Positions 26,353 to 36,493 of a DNA stretch of 64,000 bases are shown here, piece after piece; positions within the stretch are counted from its first letter, which is position 1, and the number at the start of each line of letters is the position of its first letter. The notes under the pieces are model-generated. The model was not told where the DNA came from, searched no databases, and saw nothing but the letters and a program-made list of their open reading frames with translations. The stretch comes from Trueperaceae bacterium (lineage in GTDB: Bacteria; Deinococcota; Deinococci; Deinococcales; Trueperaceae): assembly GCA_036381595.1 (NCBI GenBank), contig DASVCN010000023.1, forward strand, positions 272,908-336,907, read 5' to 3'. The translations under genes were made by a program, and so were the position numbers.

Positions 26353-26916
26353 ATGGGGGCCGAGGCCGGTAGGGGCAGAGGAGTTGCCGAGGGCAAGAGC
26401 GGAGGAGTTGCCAAGGGCAGAGGAGTTGCCGAGGGCAGGGGCAGAGGAGTAGCCGGGGCCGAGCGCAACGGACCAGACGGCAAGCAGGCCCAGGCGGCCG
26501 CCCGGTCGAACGACCGTCACGATCGGAAGCGGAACGACGAGCGTCCGCGCGAGACTCGACTGCAGATCGTCGTCACCTGGATCAGCAGCATCCTGCTCCT
26601 GAGCATCGTCGGCTACCTCGTCTGGGAGGGAACCCGGCCGTTCACCCCTGCCGCCTTCACCGCCCGGGTCGCGGAGATCCGGCAGCACGCCGACGACTAC
26701 TTCGTGCGGCTCGAGGTCAGCAACGTCGGTGGTCAGAGCGTCCAGGGGCTTACCGTGGTGCTCGAGCTGCTCGACGGAGAGACGATCGTCGAGACGGCCG
26801 AGGGTGTCCTCGACTGGCTCCCGGAGGATTCCACCCGAGATCTGGTGCTCATACTGCAGCACGACCCCAGGAGCTTGAGCCCGGACGTCAGCTACGACTC
26901 GTACCGGATCCCCTGA
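26353..26916 (+). CDS. Single-span membrane protein, TIGR02588-like, repeat-bearing N-terminus
   Basis: 187 residues. Residues 1-34 are a low-complexity Gly/Arg/Val/Ala repeat (variants of GRGVAE); 35-70 are charged; one membrane span (IVVTWISSILLLSIVGYLVW) follows at about 73-92; and the rest is a beta-sandwich-like external domain (RLEVSNVGGQSVQGLTVVLE) of the TIGR02588 type. It starts 1 nt after the TIGR02587-like gene, so the two products probably form one complex. The basic repeat lies on the cytoplasmic side and could contact phospholipid or nucleic acid. Confidence 0.7.
   Translation: MGAEAGRGRGVAEGKSGGVAKGRGVAEGRGRGVAGAERNGPDGKQAQAAARSNDRHDRKRNDERPRETRLQIVVTWISSILLLSIVGYLVWEGTRPFTPAAFTARVAEIRQHADDYFVRLEVSNVGGQSVQGLTVVLELLDGETIVETAEGVLDWLPEDSTRDLVLILQHDPRSLSPDVSYDSYRIP
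26374..26454 (+). repeat. In-frame short tandem repeats
   Basis: Four imperfect units built on GGCAGAGGAGTTGCCGAG (18-24 bp, always a multiple of 3), encoding GRGVAE, GKSGGVAK, GRGVAE and GRGRGVA. In-frame units of differing length suggest slipped-strand expansion. Confidence 0.75.
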
Positions 26917-26962
26917 TCCTCCGCGTGGTCGTTGCTCGACCGGACGGCCGGGTAGCAGGCGT

Positions 26963-26968
26963 TATCTT
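26963..26968 (+). promoter_or_regulatory. Leaderless-type -10 element (TATCTT)
   Basis: TATCTT ends 5 nt before ATG 26974, with no ribosome site and no -35 consensus. Confidence 0.5.
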
Positions 26969-26973
26969 TAGGC

Positions 26974-28293
26974 ATGGAGAGTAGATACTGTCGATCGAAC
27001 CGGGAGCGTCCGGTATCCCTTGGAGCGCTGGTCACGGCGCTGCTGCTGAGCCTCTCGCTGTGGGCGAGCGCATCGGCGCAAGGGGTGTTCGAGCGCCCAG
27101 TGCGCATCGGGGTGATCCTTCCGCCTGCCGCGATGGAGGAGGTCCCTGTCGGGGAGGTGCCTGCCACGGTGGGTCAGTCGGCCCGGCTGGGCGCGCAGTT
27201 CGCGCGTGACGAGCTCGTGCACAACGCCGCGCTGTTGGGCATCGATGTAGACATCCTGGTGGAAGGCGCAGAGGATTCCGAGGTGGTGCAGGTCGCCGAG
27301 CGGCTGGTCGACGAGGAGGGCGCCTTCGGACTGGTAGGGGGCTTCGGCCGCGAGGCAGCCGTCCAACTGAGCGCCTTCGCCGCCGAGCGCGGTATCCCGT
27401 TCATGAACATAGGCTGGCCGGGTGACGAGCTACGCAACGAGCAGTGCAGTCGCTACACCTTCCACGTGGCGCCCAGCGACGCCATGTACCTCGACGCTCT
27501 GACGGGCTGGTTCGTTCGGGCCGGCTTCCGTCGCTGGGCTTTCGTCTACGAGGATTCCGACCGCGGACGTGACCTGTACGAACGGACGAGGTGGGCGCTC
27601 GAGGAGCGCCACTTCGGCGGCCGTGAGGTGGCGCGGACCCGCGTATCTGCCCAGGATCCCGATTGGGAAGCGGCGCTCAAGAGGCTCAGGAGCGGCGAGC
27701 CGGAGGTCGTCCTGGCGCTCCTCGACCCTCGGCAACAGCTGGAGTTCCTGGCCCGCAGCAGCGAGGCGGGGGACACGTGGCAGGTCACCGGCTTCCCCCA
27801 TCCCGAGACTCAGACCCGCAGCTACTACGAGGCGTGGGTGCAGAGCGCGCCGAACGATGAGAACCTCTACCGAGGCAGCGGCTGGGAGGCGACGATCGAT
27901 GCATACGGCGCACGTGAACTTAACGCCCGGTTCCGCCAGGAGATGGGGACGCCCATGGACGTCGGCTCCTGGGCGGCCTACCAGGGGGTGCGCATCCTCT
28001 ACGACTCGGCGATCGCCGCCAGGAGACTGGACGGGCAGGCCCTTCTCGAGTACATGTCCAGCCCGGCTGCGGTCTACGACGTCTGGAAGGGTATCGGCGT
28101 GAGCTTCAGGCCGTGGGATCACCAGCTCCGGCAGTCGCTGTTCCTGGTCCACTTGGCTCGGGGAGAGGGGGAACTGCCGCAGGTGACCCTGGTGGGCGAG
28201 CTACCCGCCCTCTACCTCCCGCGGACCGACCCACTGGAGCGACTCGACCAGCTGGGCGACCTCGAAGCTCAGTCGGAGTGCGACTTCGGTTAG
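26974..28293 (+). CDS. Periplasmic binding protein, type 1 fold, linked to an ABC-2 system
   Basis: 439 residues, exported (signal core LVTALLLSLSLWASASAQG). The mature protein resembles branched-chain amino-acid or PQQ-alcohol-dehydrogenase-associated binding proteins (LivJ-like fold): VRIGVILPPAAM, LVGGFGREAAVQLSAFAAER, WAFVYEDSDRGRDLYERT and PEVVLALLDPRQQLEFLA. It is followed directly by an ABC-2-type ATPase and permease instead of Liv permeases. The same trio occurs near PQQ-dependent alcohol dehydrogenases in proteobacteria (TIGR03863-type binding protein), but no such dehydrogenase is present here. Probably a sensor or delivery subunit. Confidence 0.78.
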   Translation: MESRYCRSNRERPVSLGALVTALLLSLSLWASASAQGVFERPVRIGVILPPAAMEEVPVGEVPATVGQSARLGAQFARDELVHNAALLGIDVDILVEGAEDSEVVQVAERLVDEEGAFGLVGGFGREAAVQLSAFAAERGIPFMNIGWPGDELRNEQCSRYTFHVAPSDAMYLDALTGWFVRAGFRRWAFVYEDSDRGRDLYERTRWALEERHFGGREVARTRVSAQDPDWEAALKRLRSGEPEVVLALLDPRQQLEFLARSSEAGDTWQVTGFPHPETQTRSYYEAWVQSAPNDENLYRGSGWEATIDAYGARELNARFRQEMGTPMDVGSWAAYQGVRILYDSAIAARRLDGQALLEYMSSPAAVYDVWKGIGVSFRPWDHQLRQSLFLVHLARGEGELPQVTLVGELPALYLPRTDPLERLDQLGDLEAQSECDFG

Positions 28294-28355
28294 GCTGGCC
28301 AGCGTGTCCTCAGGCGATAGGGTCCGGAGTGGATGAGGCGCGGTTGGGGTCGAGC

Positions 28356-29174
28356 GTGAGCGATCCTGCCGCTCCCGCGATTGTTGCCTCGGAACTCACG
28401 CGCAGCTTCGGTTCGGTCGAAGCGGTCAAGGGCGTGAGCTTCGAGGTCGCGCAGGGCGAGTTCTTCGCCCTGCTGGGGCCCAACGGTGCCGGCAAGACCA
28501 CCACGGTGCAGATGCTCACCACCCTGCTTCGCCCGACGACGGGACGAGCGAGGGTATTCGGGGCCGACACGGTGGCCGACGCCGCCACGGTCCGAGCGGC
28601 CCTCGGCATGGTCTTCCAGGAGCCCGCTCTCGACGAGCGGCTCTCTGCCCGCGAGAACCTGCAGATCCACGCCGCGCTCTACCGGATACCACGTGCCGTG
28701 GCGCGCTCCCGGATCGAGGAGGCGCTCGAGTGGGCATCCCTGGTGGAAGTCGGCAAGCGCACCTTGCGGAGCTTCTCGGGAGGTATGAAGCGGCGGCTCG
28801 AGCTGGCTCGCGCGCTCATGCACCGGCCGCGACTGCTCTTCCTCGACGAGCCGACGCTTGGGCTCGACCCGCAGGGCCGGCGCCATCTGTGGGAACGGAT
28901 CGAGTGGCTGCGCGGTCGCGGACTCACGGTGTTCATGACCACCCACTACCTGCAGGAGGCCGAGTCGTGCGACCGGGTGGGGATCATCGACGACGGTCGG
29001 ATGGCCGCCCTAGGCACGCCCACGGAACTCAAGGAGAGCGTGGGGATGAGTCTCGACGCGAGCCTCGAGGACGTCTTCATCGAGCTCACCGGCAGGCAGC
29101 TCCGCGACGAGGAGGCCGGCGCCAGGTCACGGATGCTCGACTTCGCGAAACGGGGCGGGGAGCATACCCGGTGA
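28356..29174 (+). CDS. ABC-2-type transporter ATP-binding protein
   Basis: 272 residues from GTG 28356; GTG 28329 is an equally in-frame alternative. Walker A is GPNGAGKTT, the Q-loop is FQEPALD, the signature is SFSGGMKRRLELARAL, Walker B is LLFLDEPTLGLDP, and the switch His is in MTTHYLQEAE. It belongs to the DrrA/NatA branch that energises exporters with ABC-2 permeases. The gene starts 62 nt after the binding-protein stop and overlaps the permease start by 4 nt (GTGA). Confidence 0.92.
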   Translation: MSDPAAPAIVASELTRSFGSVEAVKGVSFEVAQGEFFALLGPNGAGKTTTVQMLTTLLRPTTGRARVFGADTVADAATVRAALGMVFQEPALDERLSARENLQIHAALYRIPRAVARSRIEEALEWASLVEVGKRTLRSFSGGMKRRLELARALMHRPRLLFLDEPTLGLDPQGRRHLWERIEWLRGRGLTVFMTTHYLQEAESCDRVGIIDDGRMAALGTPTELKESVGMSLDASLEDVFIELTGRQLRDEEAGARSRMLDFAKRGGEHTR

Positions 29175-30058
29175 GCGTGGCGGCTGGCAGGAGCGGGAAG
29201 ATCGGGCCGGATCTGCGGGTCGTCGGAGCGATATGGCGTCGAGAACTGCTGCGTTACGCCCGCGACCGCTCGCAGCTGTTCGGGGCGGTGTCGCGTACCG
29301 TCCTCTGGTTGATAATCCTGGGATTCGGCCTGGGGGCGGCCCTGCGGGACATCGAGGGGTACACCTACGCTCAGTACATCCTCCCGGGCGTCGTGACCCT
29401 CAACATCCTCTTCGCCTCGCTCCAGTCGGCCATCGCCCTCGTCTGGGACCGGGAGGTGGGACTGCTTCGCGAGGTGCTCGTATCACCAGCGGGGATGCCC
29501 GCGGTGACGCTGGGCAAGGTCCTGGGTGGCGCGACGATAAGTCTGGTGCAGGGAAGCATCCCGCTTCTCGCGATACCCTTCCTCGGTCTCGACTTCGGCC
29601 CGCTCAGGCTGCTCCTTGCCTGGGTGGTGATGTTCTGCATGGGGACACTGGTGACCTCGTTCGGCGTCATCATCGCCAGCCGGATGAGGACATTCGAAGG
29701 GTTCGGCAGCATCTCGAACGGCATAATCCAGCCGCTCTACTTCCTCTCCGGCTCGATCTTCCCTCTGAAGGGGATAGTCGGCGGCGTCGGATTCCTCGAC
29801 ATACCGGCTCCGCTTCGAGCAGAGCTTCGGGAACTGGGCATCTTCGCGATCGGGAGCGGCTGGGTAGTCCAACTCCCGACCTGGCTCGAGGTGCTGGTGT
29901 TCGCCAATCCCCTCAGCTACCAGTTGGACCTGTTGCGCTACTTCATCCTGGGGTTCCAGCAGTTGCCGCTGTGGCTCGACTACCTGGCCGTCGCGGTGCT
30001 GCCCCTGCTGGCACTGGCCGTCGCGACTCTGATGATGAACCGGCTACGGCAACGCTGA
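29171..30058 (+). CDS. ABC-2-type transporter permease
   Basis: 295 residues from GTG 29171. An N-terminal amphipathic segment (IWRRELLRYARDRSQLFG) precedes about six spans, with the family signature YILPGVVTLNILFASLQSAI and WDREVGLLREVLVSP. The C-terminal half contains YFLSGSIFPL and FANPLSYQLDLLRYFILG, as in DrrB-like exporters. With the ATPase it forms an export or lipid-handling ABC complex; the cargo is unknown. Confidence 0.9.
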   Translation: MSVAAGRSGKIGPDLRVVGAIWRRELLRYARDRSQLFGAVSRTVLWLIILGFGLGAALRDIEGYTYAQYILPGVVTLNILFASLQSAIALVWDREVGLLREVLVSPAGMPAVTLGKVLGGATISLVQGSIPLLAIPFLGLDFGPLRLLLAWVVMFCMGTLVTSFGVIIASRMRTFEGFGSISNGIIQPLYFLSGSIFPLKGIVGGVGFLDIPAPLRAELRELGIFAIGSGWVVQLPTWLEVLVFANPLSYQLDLLRYFILGFQQLPLWLDYLAVAVLPLLALAVATLMMNRLRQR

Positions 30059-30086
30059 GACCGGTTCTCGCGCTGTTCGTGCCGGC

Positions 30087-30106
30087 GCCCAAGAAAGTCT
30101 TCGGGC
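30087..30106 (+). terminator. Stem-loop after the ABC-2 permease
   Basis: GCCCAAGA-AAG-TCTTcGGGC: 8 pairs with one bulged C, 28 nt after the stop. No U-run. Likely the end of the ABC-2 operon. Confidence 0.45.
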
Positions 30107-30314
30107 AACCCCCACCCCCTTGGCGTGCTCTTTCGGTTCTCCCGGCACCTGGCTCTGGGTAGATACTCAGTCGAGCCTATAGTGGGAGAGAGGGTTGCCC
30201 GAGTAGGAAGATTGGTTGTCCTGATCTATGAGGACCTCCTTCCTGACCGGATCGTAGTCCCAACCGGAGTCGATCGAATGCCTCCACCTCCTAGCGCCCG
30301 GTTCGGTAGAGCGC

Positions 30315-30320
30315 TATACT
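30315..30320 (+). promoter_or_regulatory. Leaderless-type -10 element (TATACT)
   Basis: TATACT ends 7 nt before TTG 30328. The best -10 match in this intergenic stretch; it argues that TTG is the true start on a leaderless mRNA. Confidence 0.55.
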
Positions 30321-30327
30321 CTTCAGG

Positions 30328-31023
30328 TTGCACACCGACATCCTGGACCTCTACCCGCCGCCGTTCGATATCGAGGCGGATATGCTCTTCGTCGCGGCGT
30401 GGGCAGCGGCGGGCCCGCTCGTCGAACGGTTCCCGGAGCAGCCCTTCCTCTCCATCGCCGGCAGAGTGCCGCTGGCGCTCTGGTTCAGCCGCGTCCGCTC
30501 GCTGAGCTACGGCGAACCAGATGAGGGGTCGGTGCTCGACGAACGGTCGGGTTTCGGCTACCGGGAGCTCAACATCGTAGCGCTGCTCAGGCGTCGGGCG
30601 ATCTTCGTGCCCGGCATCTACGCGACCTCCGGCCTTAGCCAGCGGCTAGGCCACCGCTACGGCATGCCGAAGCGCGAGGTGGAGATGTGGTTCCGCGTTC
30701 TCGAAGGACGGATTGAATCGGCCGCGAGCTTCGGCCGCGGCCCGACCGAGGTGAGCGCTAGCCTCCTTGCCTCCGGTCGGATCCTGGCCAAGCCGTTCGA
30801 TCAAGCCGCTCCCTGGTGGACCTGGCCGGCGCGTTTCCCGAGCGGCGAGAGCGTCCGCGCTCGTATCCTACGGTTCCCGCGAGCGCAGCTGGCGCGGATC
30901 CACGGCGTCCTGAGGCTGGACGAACCGTGGTTGGCCGAGCCGGCGAGGTTGTGGCCACTCGGCATCTTCGTGCCGGGATTCGTCATGCGCCTGCCGCCAC
31001 CTTCGAGCTGGGCGGAGGGTTAG
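30328..31023 (+). CDS. Acetoacetate-decarboxylase-like protein
   Basis: 231 residues, cytoplasmic. The pattern resembles the acetoacetate decarboxylase superfamily: PLALWFSRVRSLSYG, GYRELNIVALLRRRAIFVPG, then LGHRYGMPKREVEMWF, comparable to the GxPK segment of ADC. I cannot place the Schiff-base lysine of true decarboxylases with confidence, so the activity is open. The TTG start at 30328 rests on the TATACT element; no ATG alternative keeps the N-terminal fold. It converges on the FMN reductase gene, 22 nt away. Confidence 0.6.
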   Translation: MHTDILDLYPPPFDIEADMLFVAAWAAAGPLVERFPEQPFLSIAGRVPLALWFSRVRSLSYGEPDEGSVLDERSGFGYRELNIVALLRRRAIFVPGIYATSGLSQRLGHRYGMPKREVEMWFRVLEGRIESAASFGRGPTEVSASLLASGRILAKPFDQAAPWWTWPARFPSGESVRARILRFPRAQLARIHGVLRLDEPWLAEPARLWPLGIFVPGFVMRLPPPSSWAEG

Positions 31024-31045
31024 CCGGGTCGACCGAGGATCCGGA

Positions 31046-31675
31046 TTACTCCCGACGCGATGTCGGTACCGCTGGATGCCTTCCTCCCAGGTCCTCACGC
31101 AGCAGGGACGAGATCTCGCTCATCACCCTTCGCAGATGCTCCCGCGTCGGCGCGTGTACGATCTCTCCGTCGCCGGCCAGCTTCTCCCGGGCGAAGGTGA
31201 CCAGCACCCCGGCGTGGTCGAGCAGGCGTGCCCTGGTGGAGAGCAGGACGAGCTTGAGCTGCTGCTGAGCGCGAACCGTGCCGAAGGCGCCAGGCGCCGC
31301 GCCGAAGATCGCCACCGGCTTGTCGCGCAGGGGCGAGCGGCCGGCAGGCCGTGATACCCAGTCGATGGCGTTCTTCAGGACGCCGGGAACGCCGTGGTTG
31401 TACTCGGGCGTCGCCAGCACGAGTCCGTCGCTCGACGACACCGCATCCTTGAGCGCCTGCACCTCGGCGGGTCGCTCCTCGTCGTTGTCGATGTCCCCGT
31501 TGTAGAGCGGTATCCCCGAGAGGTCGAAGATCTCGACCTCGAGCTCGGGGGGCGCCAGCAGAGCGGCAGCTTCGAGCAGGGCGCGGTTGAGCGAATGGCG
31601 CCTGAGGCTGCCTGCGACACCCAATAGTCTGATCGTGGTGGCGTTCCTCGTTAGGTTCGAGTCATCCATGGTCAT
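31046..31675 (-). CDS. NADPH-dependent FMN reductase family protein
   Basis: 209 residues from ATG 31675 (ATG 31669 also possible; no ribosome site for either). Flavodoxin-like fold with the FMN phosphate loop GVAGSLRRHSLNRALLE, the flavin-site motif LATPEYNHGVPGVLKNAIDW and GAAPGAFGTVRAQQQLK, as in ChrR/azoreductase-like quinone or chromate reductases. It probably reduces quinones or other small electron acceptors with NAD(P)H. A monocistronic gene by its surroundings. Confidence 0.88.
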   Translation of the reverse strand: MTMDDSNLTRNATTIRLLGVAGSLRRHSLNRALLEAAALLAPPELEVEIFDLSGIPLYNGDIDNDEERPAEVQALKDAVSSSDGLVLATPEYNHGVPGVLKNAIDWVSRPAGRSPLRDKPVAIFGAAPGAFGTVRAQQQLKLVLLSTRARLLDHAGVLVTFAREKLAGDGEIVHAPTREHLRRVMSEISSLLREDLGGRHPAVPTSRRE

Positions 31676-31783
31676 GAGGCTGCCCAACGCGGCACAAGCG
31701 CAACCCAGCCTAACCTGCCCAACGGATACCGGGCGGAGCGCGTCGGCACTCCACCCGGTATCCGAGGCGTCGTGAGGGCGGGC

Positions 31784-33868
<2,085 letters not shown>

Positions 33869-33911
33869 TAGCCCTCCAAAGGCGGATGTTGCCAGGTGAA
33901 GCCCGGCACAC

Positions 33912-33927
33912 AATTCCCGGAATTCTA
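33912..33927 (-). promoter_or_regulatory. Candidate hppA promoter with palindrome
   Basis: On the minus strand TGTTAGAAT forms an extended -10 (TAGAAT at 33927-33922) about 55 nt before hppA. It overlaps a perfect palindrome AATTCC-C-GGAATT (33912-33924), a plausible operator around the start of transcription. Confidence 0.45.
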
Positions 33928-34044
33928 ACACGTCTCTCATGGGATTCCGGCCTTCGTCGCCGCCCCTCCGACGGCTGCGTCGCGGTCGCCCGGGAGCCGG
34001 TGATAAGGTGTCCGGTGCCCCCGAACCTGGGAGGAGAGAATCAG

Positions 34045-35685
34045 ATGAGTACCGATCCTCTGGCGGGTAAGCCCGCCCCGCTCGAACTGCTCGTCAACGT
34101 TCCACGGCTGGTAGCCGCTTACTACACCGAGCGGCCCGACCCGGACGATCCTGCCCAGCGCGTCTCCTTCGGTACCTCCGGTCACCGGGGCAGTTCACTC
34201 GAGGGTTCGTTCAATGAACAGCACATCCTCGCGGTAAGCCAGGCGGTGGCGGAGTACCGCCGCGGTCAGGGCGTGACGGGACCGCTCTTCATCGGCATGG
34301 ATACTCACGCCCTCTCCGAGCCGGCCATGCGCACGGCGGTAGAGGTACTGGTCGCCAACGACGTCGAGGTGGTTCTGGCCCAAGACCTCGGTTACACCCC
34401 GACACCTGTCGTCTCGCACGCCATCCTCGCGAACAACGGGAACTCGGCAGCGAAGGCGGACGGCATCGTCATCACCCCCTCGCACAATCCGCCGGCCGAT
34501 GGAGGTTTCAAATACAACCCGCCGCACGGTGGTCCCGCGGGCACCGGTGAAACGAAGGCGATCGAGGAGCGGGCCAACGAACTGCTGGCGGCGGGCTGCC
34601 GTGAGGTGCGGCGAGTCCCGTTCGAGCGGGCTCTGGCACAGGCTCACCGGCGCGATTTCGTGGGCCCTTACGTGGACGACCTCGGGTACGTCGTGGATAT
34701 GGAACGGATCGCGGCGGCGGGCCTGCGGATCGGAGCCGATCCGATGGGCGGCGCAGGGCTGCCCTACTGGGAGCCGATCGCGGACCGGTACGGGCTCGAG
34801 CTCGAGGTGGTGAACCGTCGCATCGACCCTACCTTCTCGTTCATGACGGTTGACGGGGACGGCAAGATCAGGATGGACTGCTCCTCGCCATACGCCATGG
34901 CCGGGCTCATCGGCCTGAAAGACCGCTTCGACATCGCCTTCGGCAACGACCCCGACTTCGACCGTCACGGCATCGTCACCCCCTCCGGATTGATGAACCC
35001 AAACCACTACCTGGCCGTGGCCGTGAACTACCTGTTCTCCCACCGCTCGGATTGGCCCTCGGACGCCGCGGTAGGCAAGACGCTCGTCTCGAGTTCGATG
35101 CTCGACCGCGTGGCGGCGTCGCTGGGGCGCAGGCTGAGCGAGGTGCCGGTGGGCTTCAAGTGGTTCGTAGAGGGGCTGCTGGAGGGGAGCTTCGGTTTCG
35201 GGGGCGAGGAGAGCGCGGGCGCCTCGTTCCTGCGTCGCGACGGAAGCGTCTGGACCACCGACAAGGACGGGATCATCATGGATCTGCTTGCCGCCGAGAT
35301 CACTGCGGCAACCGGCCGCGATCCGAGCGAACACTACCGCGACCTCGAGGAGGAGTTCGGCTCGCCCGTCTACCGCCGTTCCGAAGCTCCTGCCGACGAC
35401 GCGCAGAAGAAGGTATTGGCGAACCTCGACGTCGACTCGGTGACCGCCCGAGAGCTCGCCGGCGAACCGATCACCGCGAAGATCACGCGCGCGCCCGGCA
35501 ATGGCGCCGCAATCGGCGGTCTCAAGGTGATGACGGAGAACGGCTGGTTCGCCGCCCGCCCGTCGGGCACCGAACCGATCTACAAGATCTACGCGGAGAG
35601 CTTCCGCGGGGAGGAACATCTGGATGCCCTGCTGGAGGAGGCGCGGGCGATTGTGAAAGATGCGTTCTCCGCAGCGAGGGTCTGA
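34045..35685 (+). CDS. pgm: Phosphoglucomutase (alpha-D-glucose phosphate-specific)
   Basis: 546 residues, alpha-phosphohexomutase family of the E. coli Pgm type. Four domain signatures are present: [10 protein letters not shown] at the N-terminus, the phosphoserine loop [13 protein letters not shown], the metal loop [15 protein letters not shown], and the phosphate-binding [15 protein letters not shown]. Interconverts glucose 1- and 6-phosphate for glycogen, trehalose or cell-wall sugar nucleotide synthesis. ATG 34045 follows GGAGGAGAG. Confidence 0.95.
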   Translation: MSTDPLAGKPAPLELLVNVPRLVAAYYTERPDPDDPAQRVSFGTSGHRGSSLEGSFNEQHILAVSQAVAEYRRGQGVTGPLFIGMDTHALSEPAMRTAVEVLVANDVEVVLAQDLGYTPTPVVSHAILANNGNSAAKADGIVITPSHNPPADGGFKYNPPHGGPAGTGETKAIEERANELLAAGCREVRRVPFERALAQAHRRDFVGPYVDDLGYVVDMERIAAAGLRIGADPMGGAGLPYWEPIADRYGLELEVVNRRIDPTFSFMTVDGDGKIRMDCSSPYAMAGLIGLKDRFDIAFGNDPDFDRHGIVTPSGLMNPNHYLAVAVNYLFSHRSDWPSDAAVGKTLVSSSMLDRVAASLGRRLSEVPVGFKWFVEGLLEGSFGFGGEESAGASFLRRDGSVWTTDKDGIIMDLLAAEITAATGRDPSEHYRDLEEEFGSPVYRRSEAPADDAQKKVLANLDVDSVTARELAGEPITAKITRAPGNGAAIGGLKVMTENGWFAARPSGTEPIYKIYAESFRGEEHLDALLEEARAIVKDAFSAARV

Positions 35686-35762
35686 GTGCCAGAATGTGCC
35701 TCTGACTACTATGGAGGCCGAACTGTGGCACGCTCCCTACCATCACTCTCCGCCGCGTGCAT

Positions 35763-35768
35763 TATCTT
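35763..35768 (+). promoter_or_regulatory. Leaderless-type -10 element (TATCTT)
   Basis: TATCTT ends 6 nt before ATG 35775; the spacer GGGAGA is too close to act as a normal ribosome site. Confidence 0.5.
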
Positions 35769-35774
35769 GGGAGA

Positions 35775-36056
35775 ATGCACGTTGACGCACACCGCGGGGT
35801 AGGGATGGGGCAGAACATGCGCTTCAGCGACATCGTGATCGACGACCCTGGCATCAGCATGGCTGCCAAGGGCGTGTTCTCGACCCTCGGACTGATGGGC
35901 AACAGCTGCTCGGTCGCCGAACTCGCTTCCCGCACGAAGGACAAGCAGCAGGCCGTCCAGGCGGCTCTGCGGGAGCTCGAGAACGCGGGCTACGTGAGGG
36001 TAGTGGACGGGATGGTCCACGTCCACAGCGCCGGCAGCTTCGGCGTCGTCAAGTGA
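35775..36056 (+). CDS. Small winged-helix (HTH) protein
   Basis: 93 residues from ATG 35775. After a short tail the protein is one winged-helix domain: MRFSDIVIDDPGISMAAKGV, then CSVAELASRTKDKQQAVQAA and LRELENAGYVRVVDGMVHV. DDPGISMAAKGVFSTL is reminiscent of replication-initiator or DnaD-type HTH domains (HTH_36-like). There is no effector domain, so it may be a small DNA-binding regulator. It converges on the c-di-AMP receptor gene with 3 nt between stops. Confidence 0.7.
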   Translation: MHVDAHRGVGMGQNMRFSDIVIDDPGISMAAKGVFSTLGLMGNSCSVAELASRTKDKQQAVQAALRELENAGYVRVVDGMVHVHSAGSFGVVK

Positions 36057-36059
36057 CGT

Positions 36060-36389
36060 TCAGAGCCTGACGAACGACTCGACACCCAGCACGAAGACGA
36101 TGGCGCCACCTACCGGCACTTCGACGGGGGGTCCGGCGAAGGTCGCTTCCGGCGCGTGGAAAGGGCTGCCGCCGGGGATCACCCGCGTCCTCTCGCGACA
36201 AGTGTCGTGGATTATCCCCTTCACCTGCTCCACGTCGGTGTCTTCGACACCCACCAGCAGGGTGGTATTGCCCTCTCTGAGGAAACCTCCGGTCGAGGCC
36301 AGCTTGGTCGACTGGAAGCCTCCCTCGTTGAGGGCCTGCTGCAGACGACCCACGTCGGCGTCCTGCACGATGGTCAGCAGCAATTTCAT
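36060..36389 (-). CDS. darA: Cyclic-di-AMP receptor (DarA/PstA family)
   Basis: 109 residues, the length of PII-like c-di-AMP receptors. The family pattern is clear: MKLLLTIVQDADVGRLQQAL, FQSTKLASTGGFLREGNTTL, VEQVKGIIHDTCRERT and VEVPVGGAIVFVLGVE. It binds c-di-AMP as a trimer and relays its level to unknown partners. There is no ribosome site; a TAGCAT element lies 9 nt upstream, so the mRNA may be nearly leaderless. Confidence 0.93.
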   Translation of the reverse strand: MKLLLTIVQDADVGRLQQALNEGGFQSTKLASTGGFLREGNTTLLVGVEDTDVEQVKGIIHDTCRERTRVIPGGSPFHAPEATFAGPPVEVPVGGAIVFVLGVESFVRL

Positions 36390-36493
36390 CTTGGCGACAT
36401 GCTAGCACGGCGCCGTTCCGTTCGCGTGGAGCGTGGACGCGTGCGTACCAAGGAGCGGCCTCGGTACGCCTTGTATGCGGCCACCGGTTCGTC

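Noticed and set aside
30201..30310. Possible tRNA-like sequence upstream of the ADC-like gene
   Set aside because: No cloverleaf can be drawn: there is no matching acceptor stem and no standard T-arm.
35686..35735. Nested inverted repeats (GTGCCA...TGGCAC, CCTC...GAGG) after pgm
   Set aside because: Long unpaired gaps and short arms; could be part of a terminator but too weak to call.
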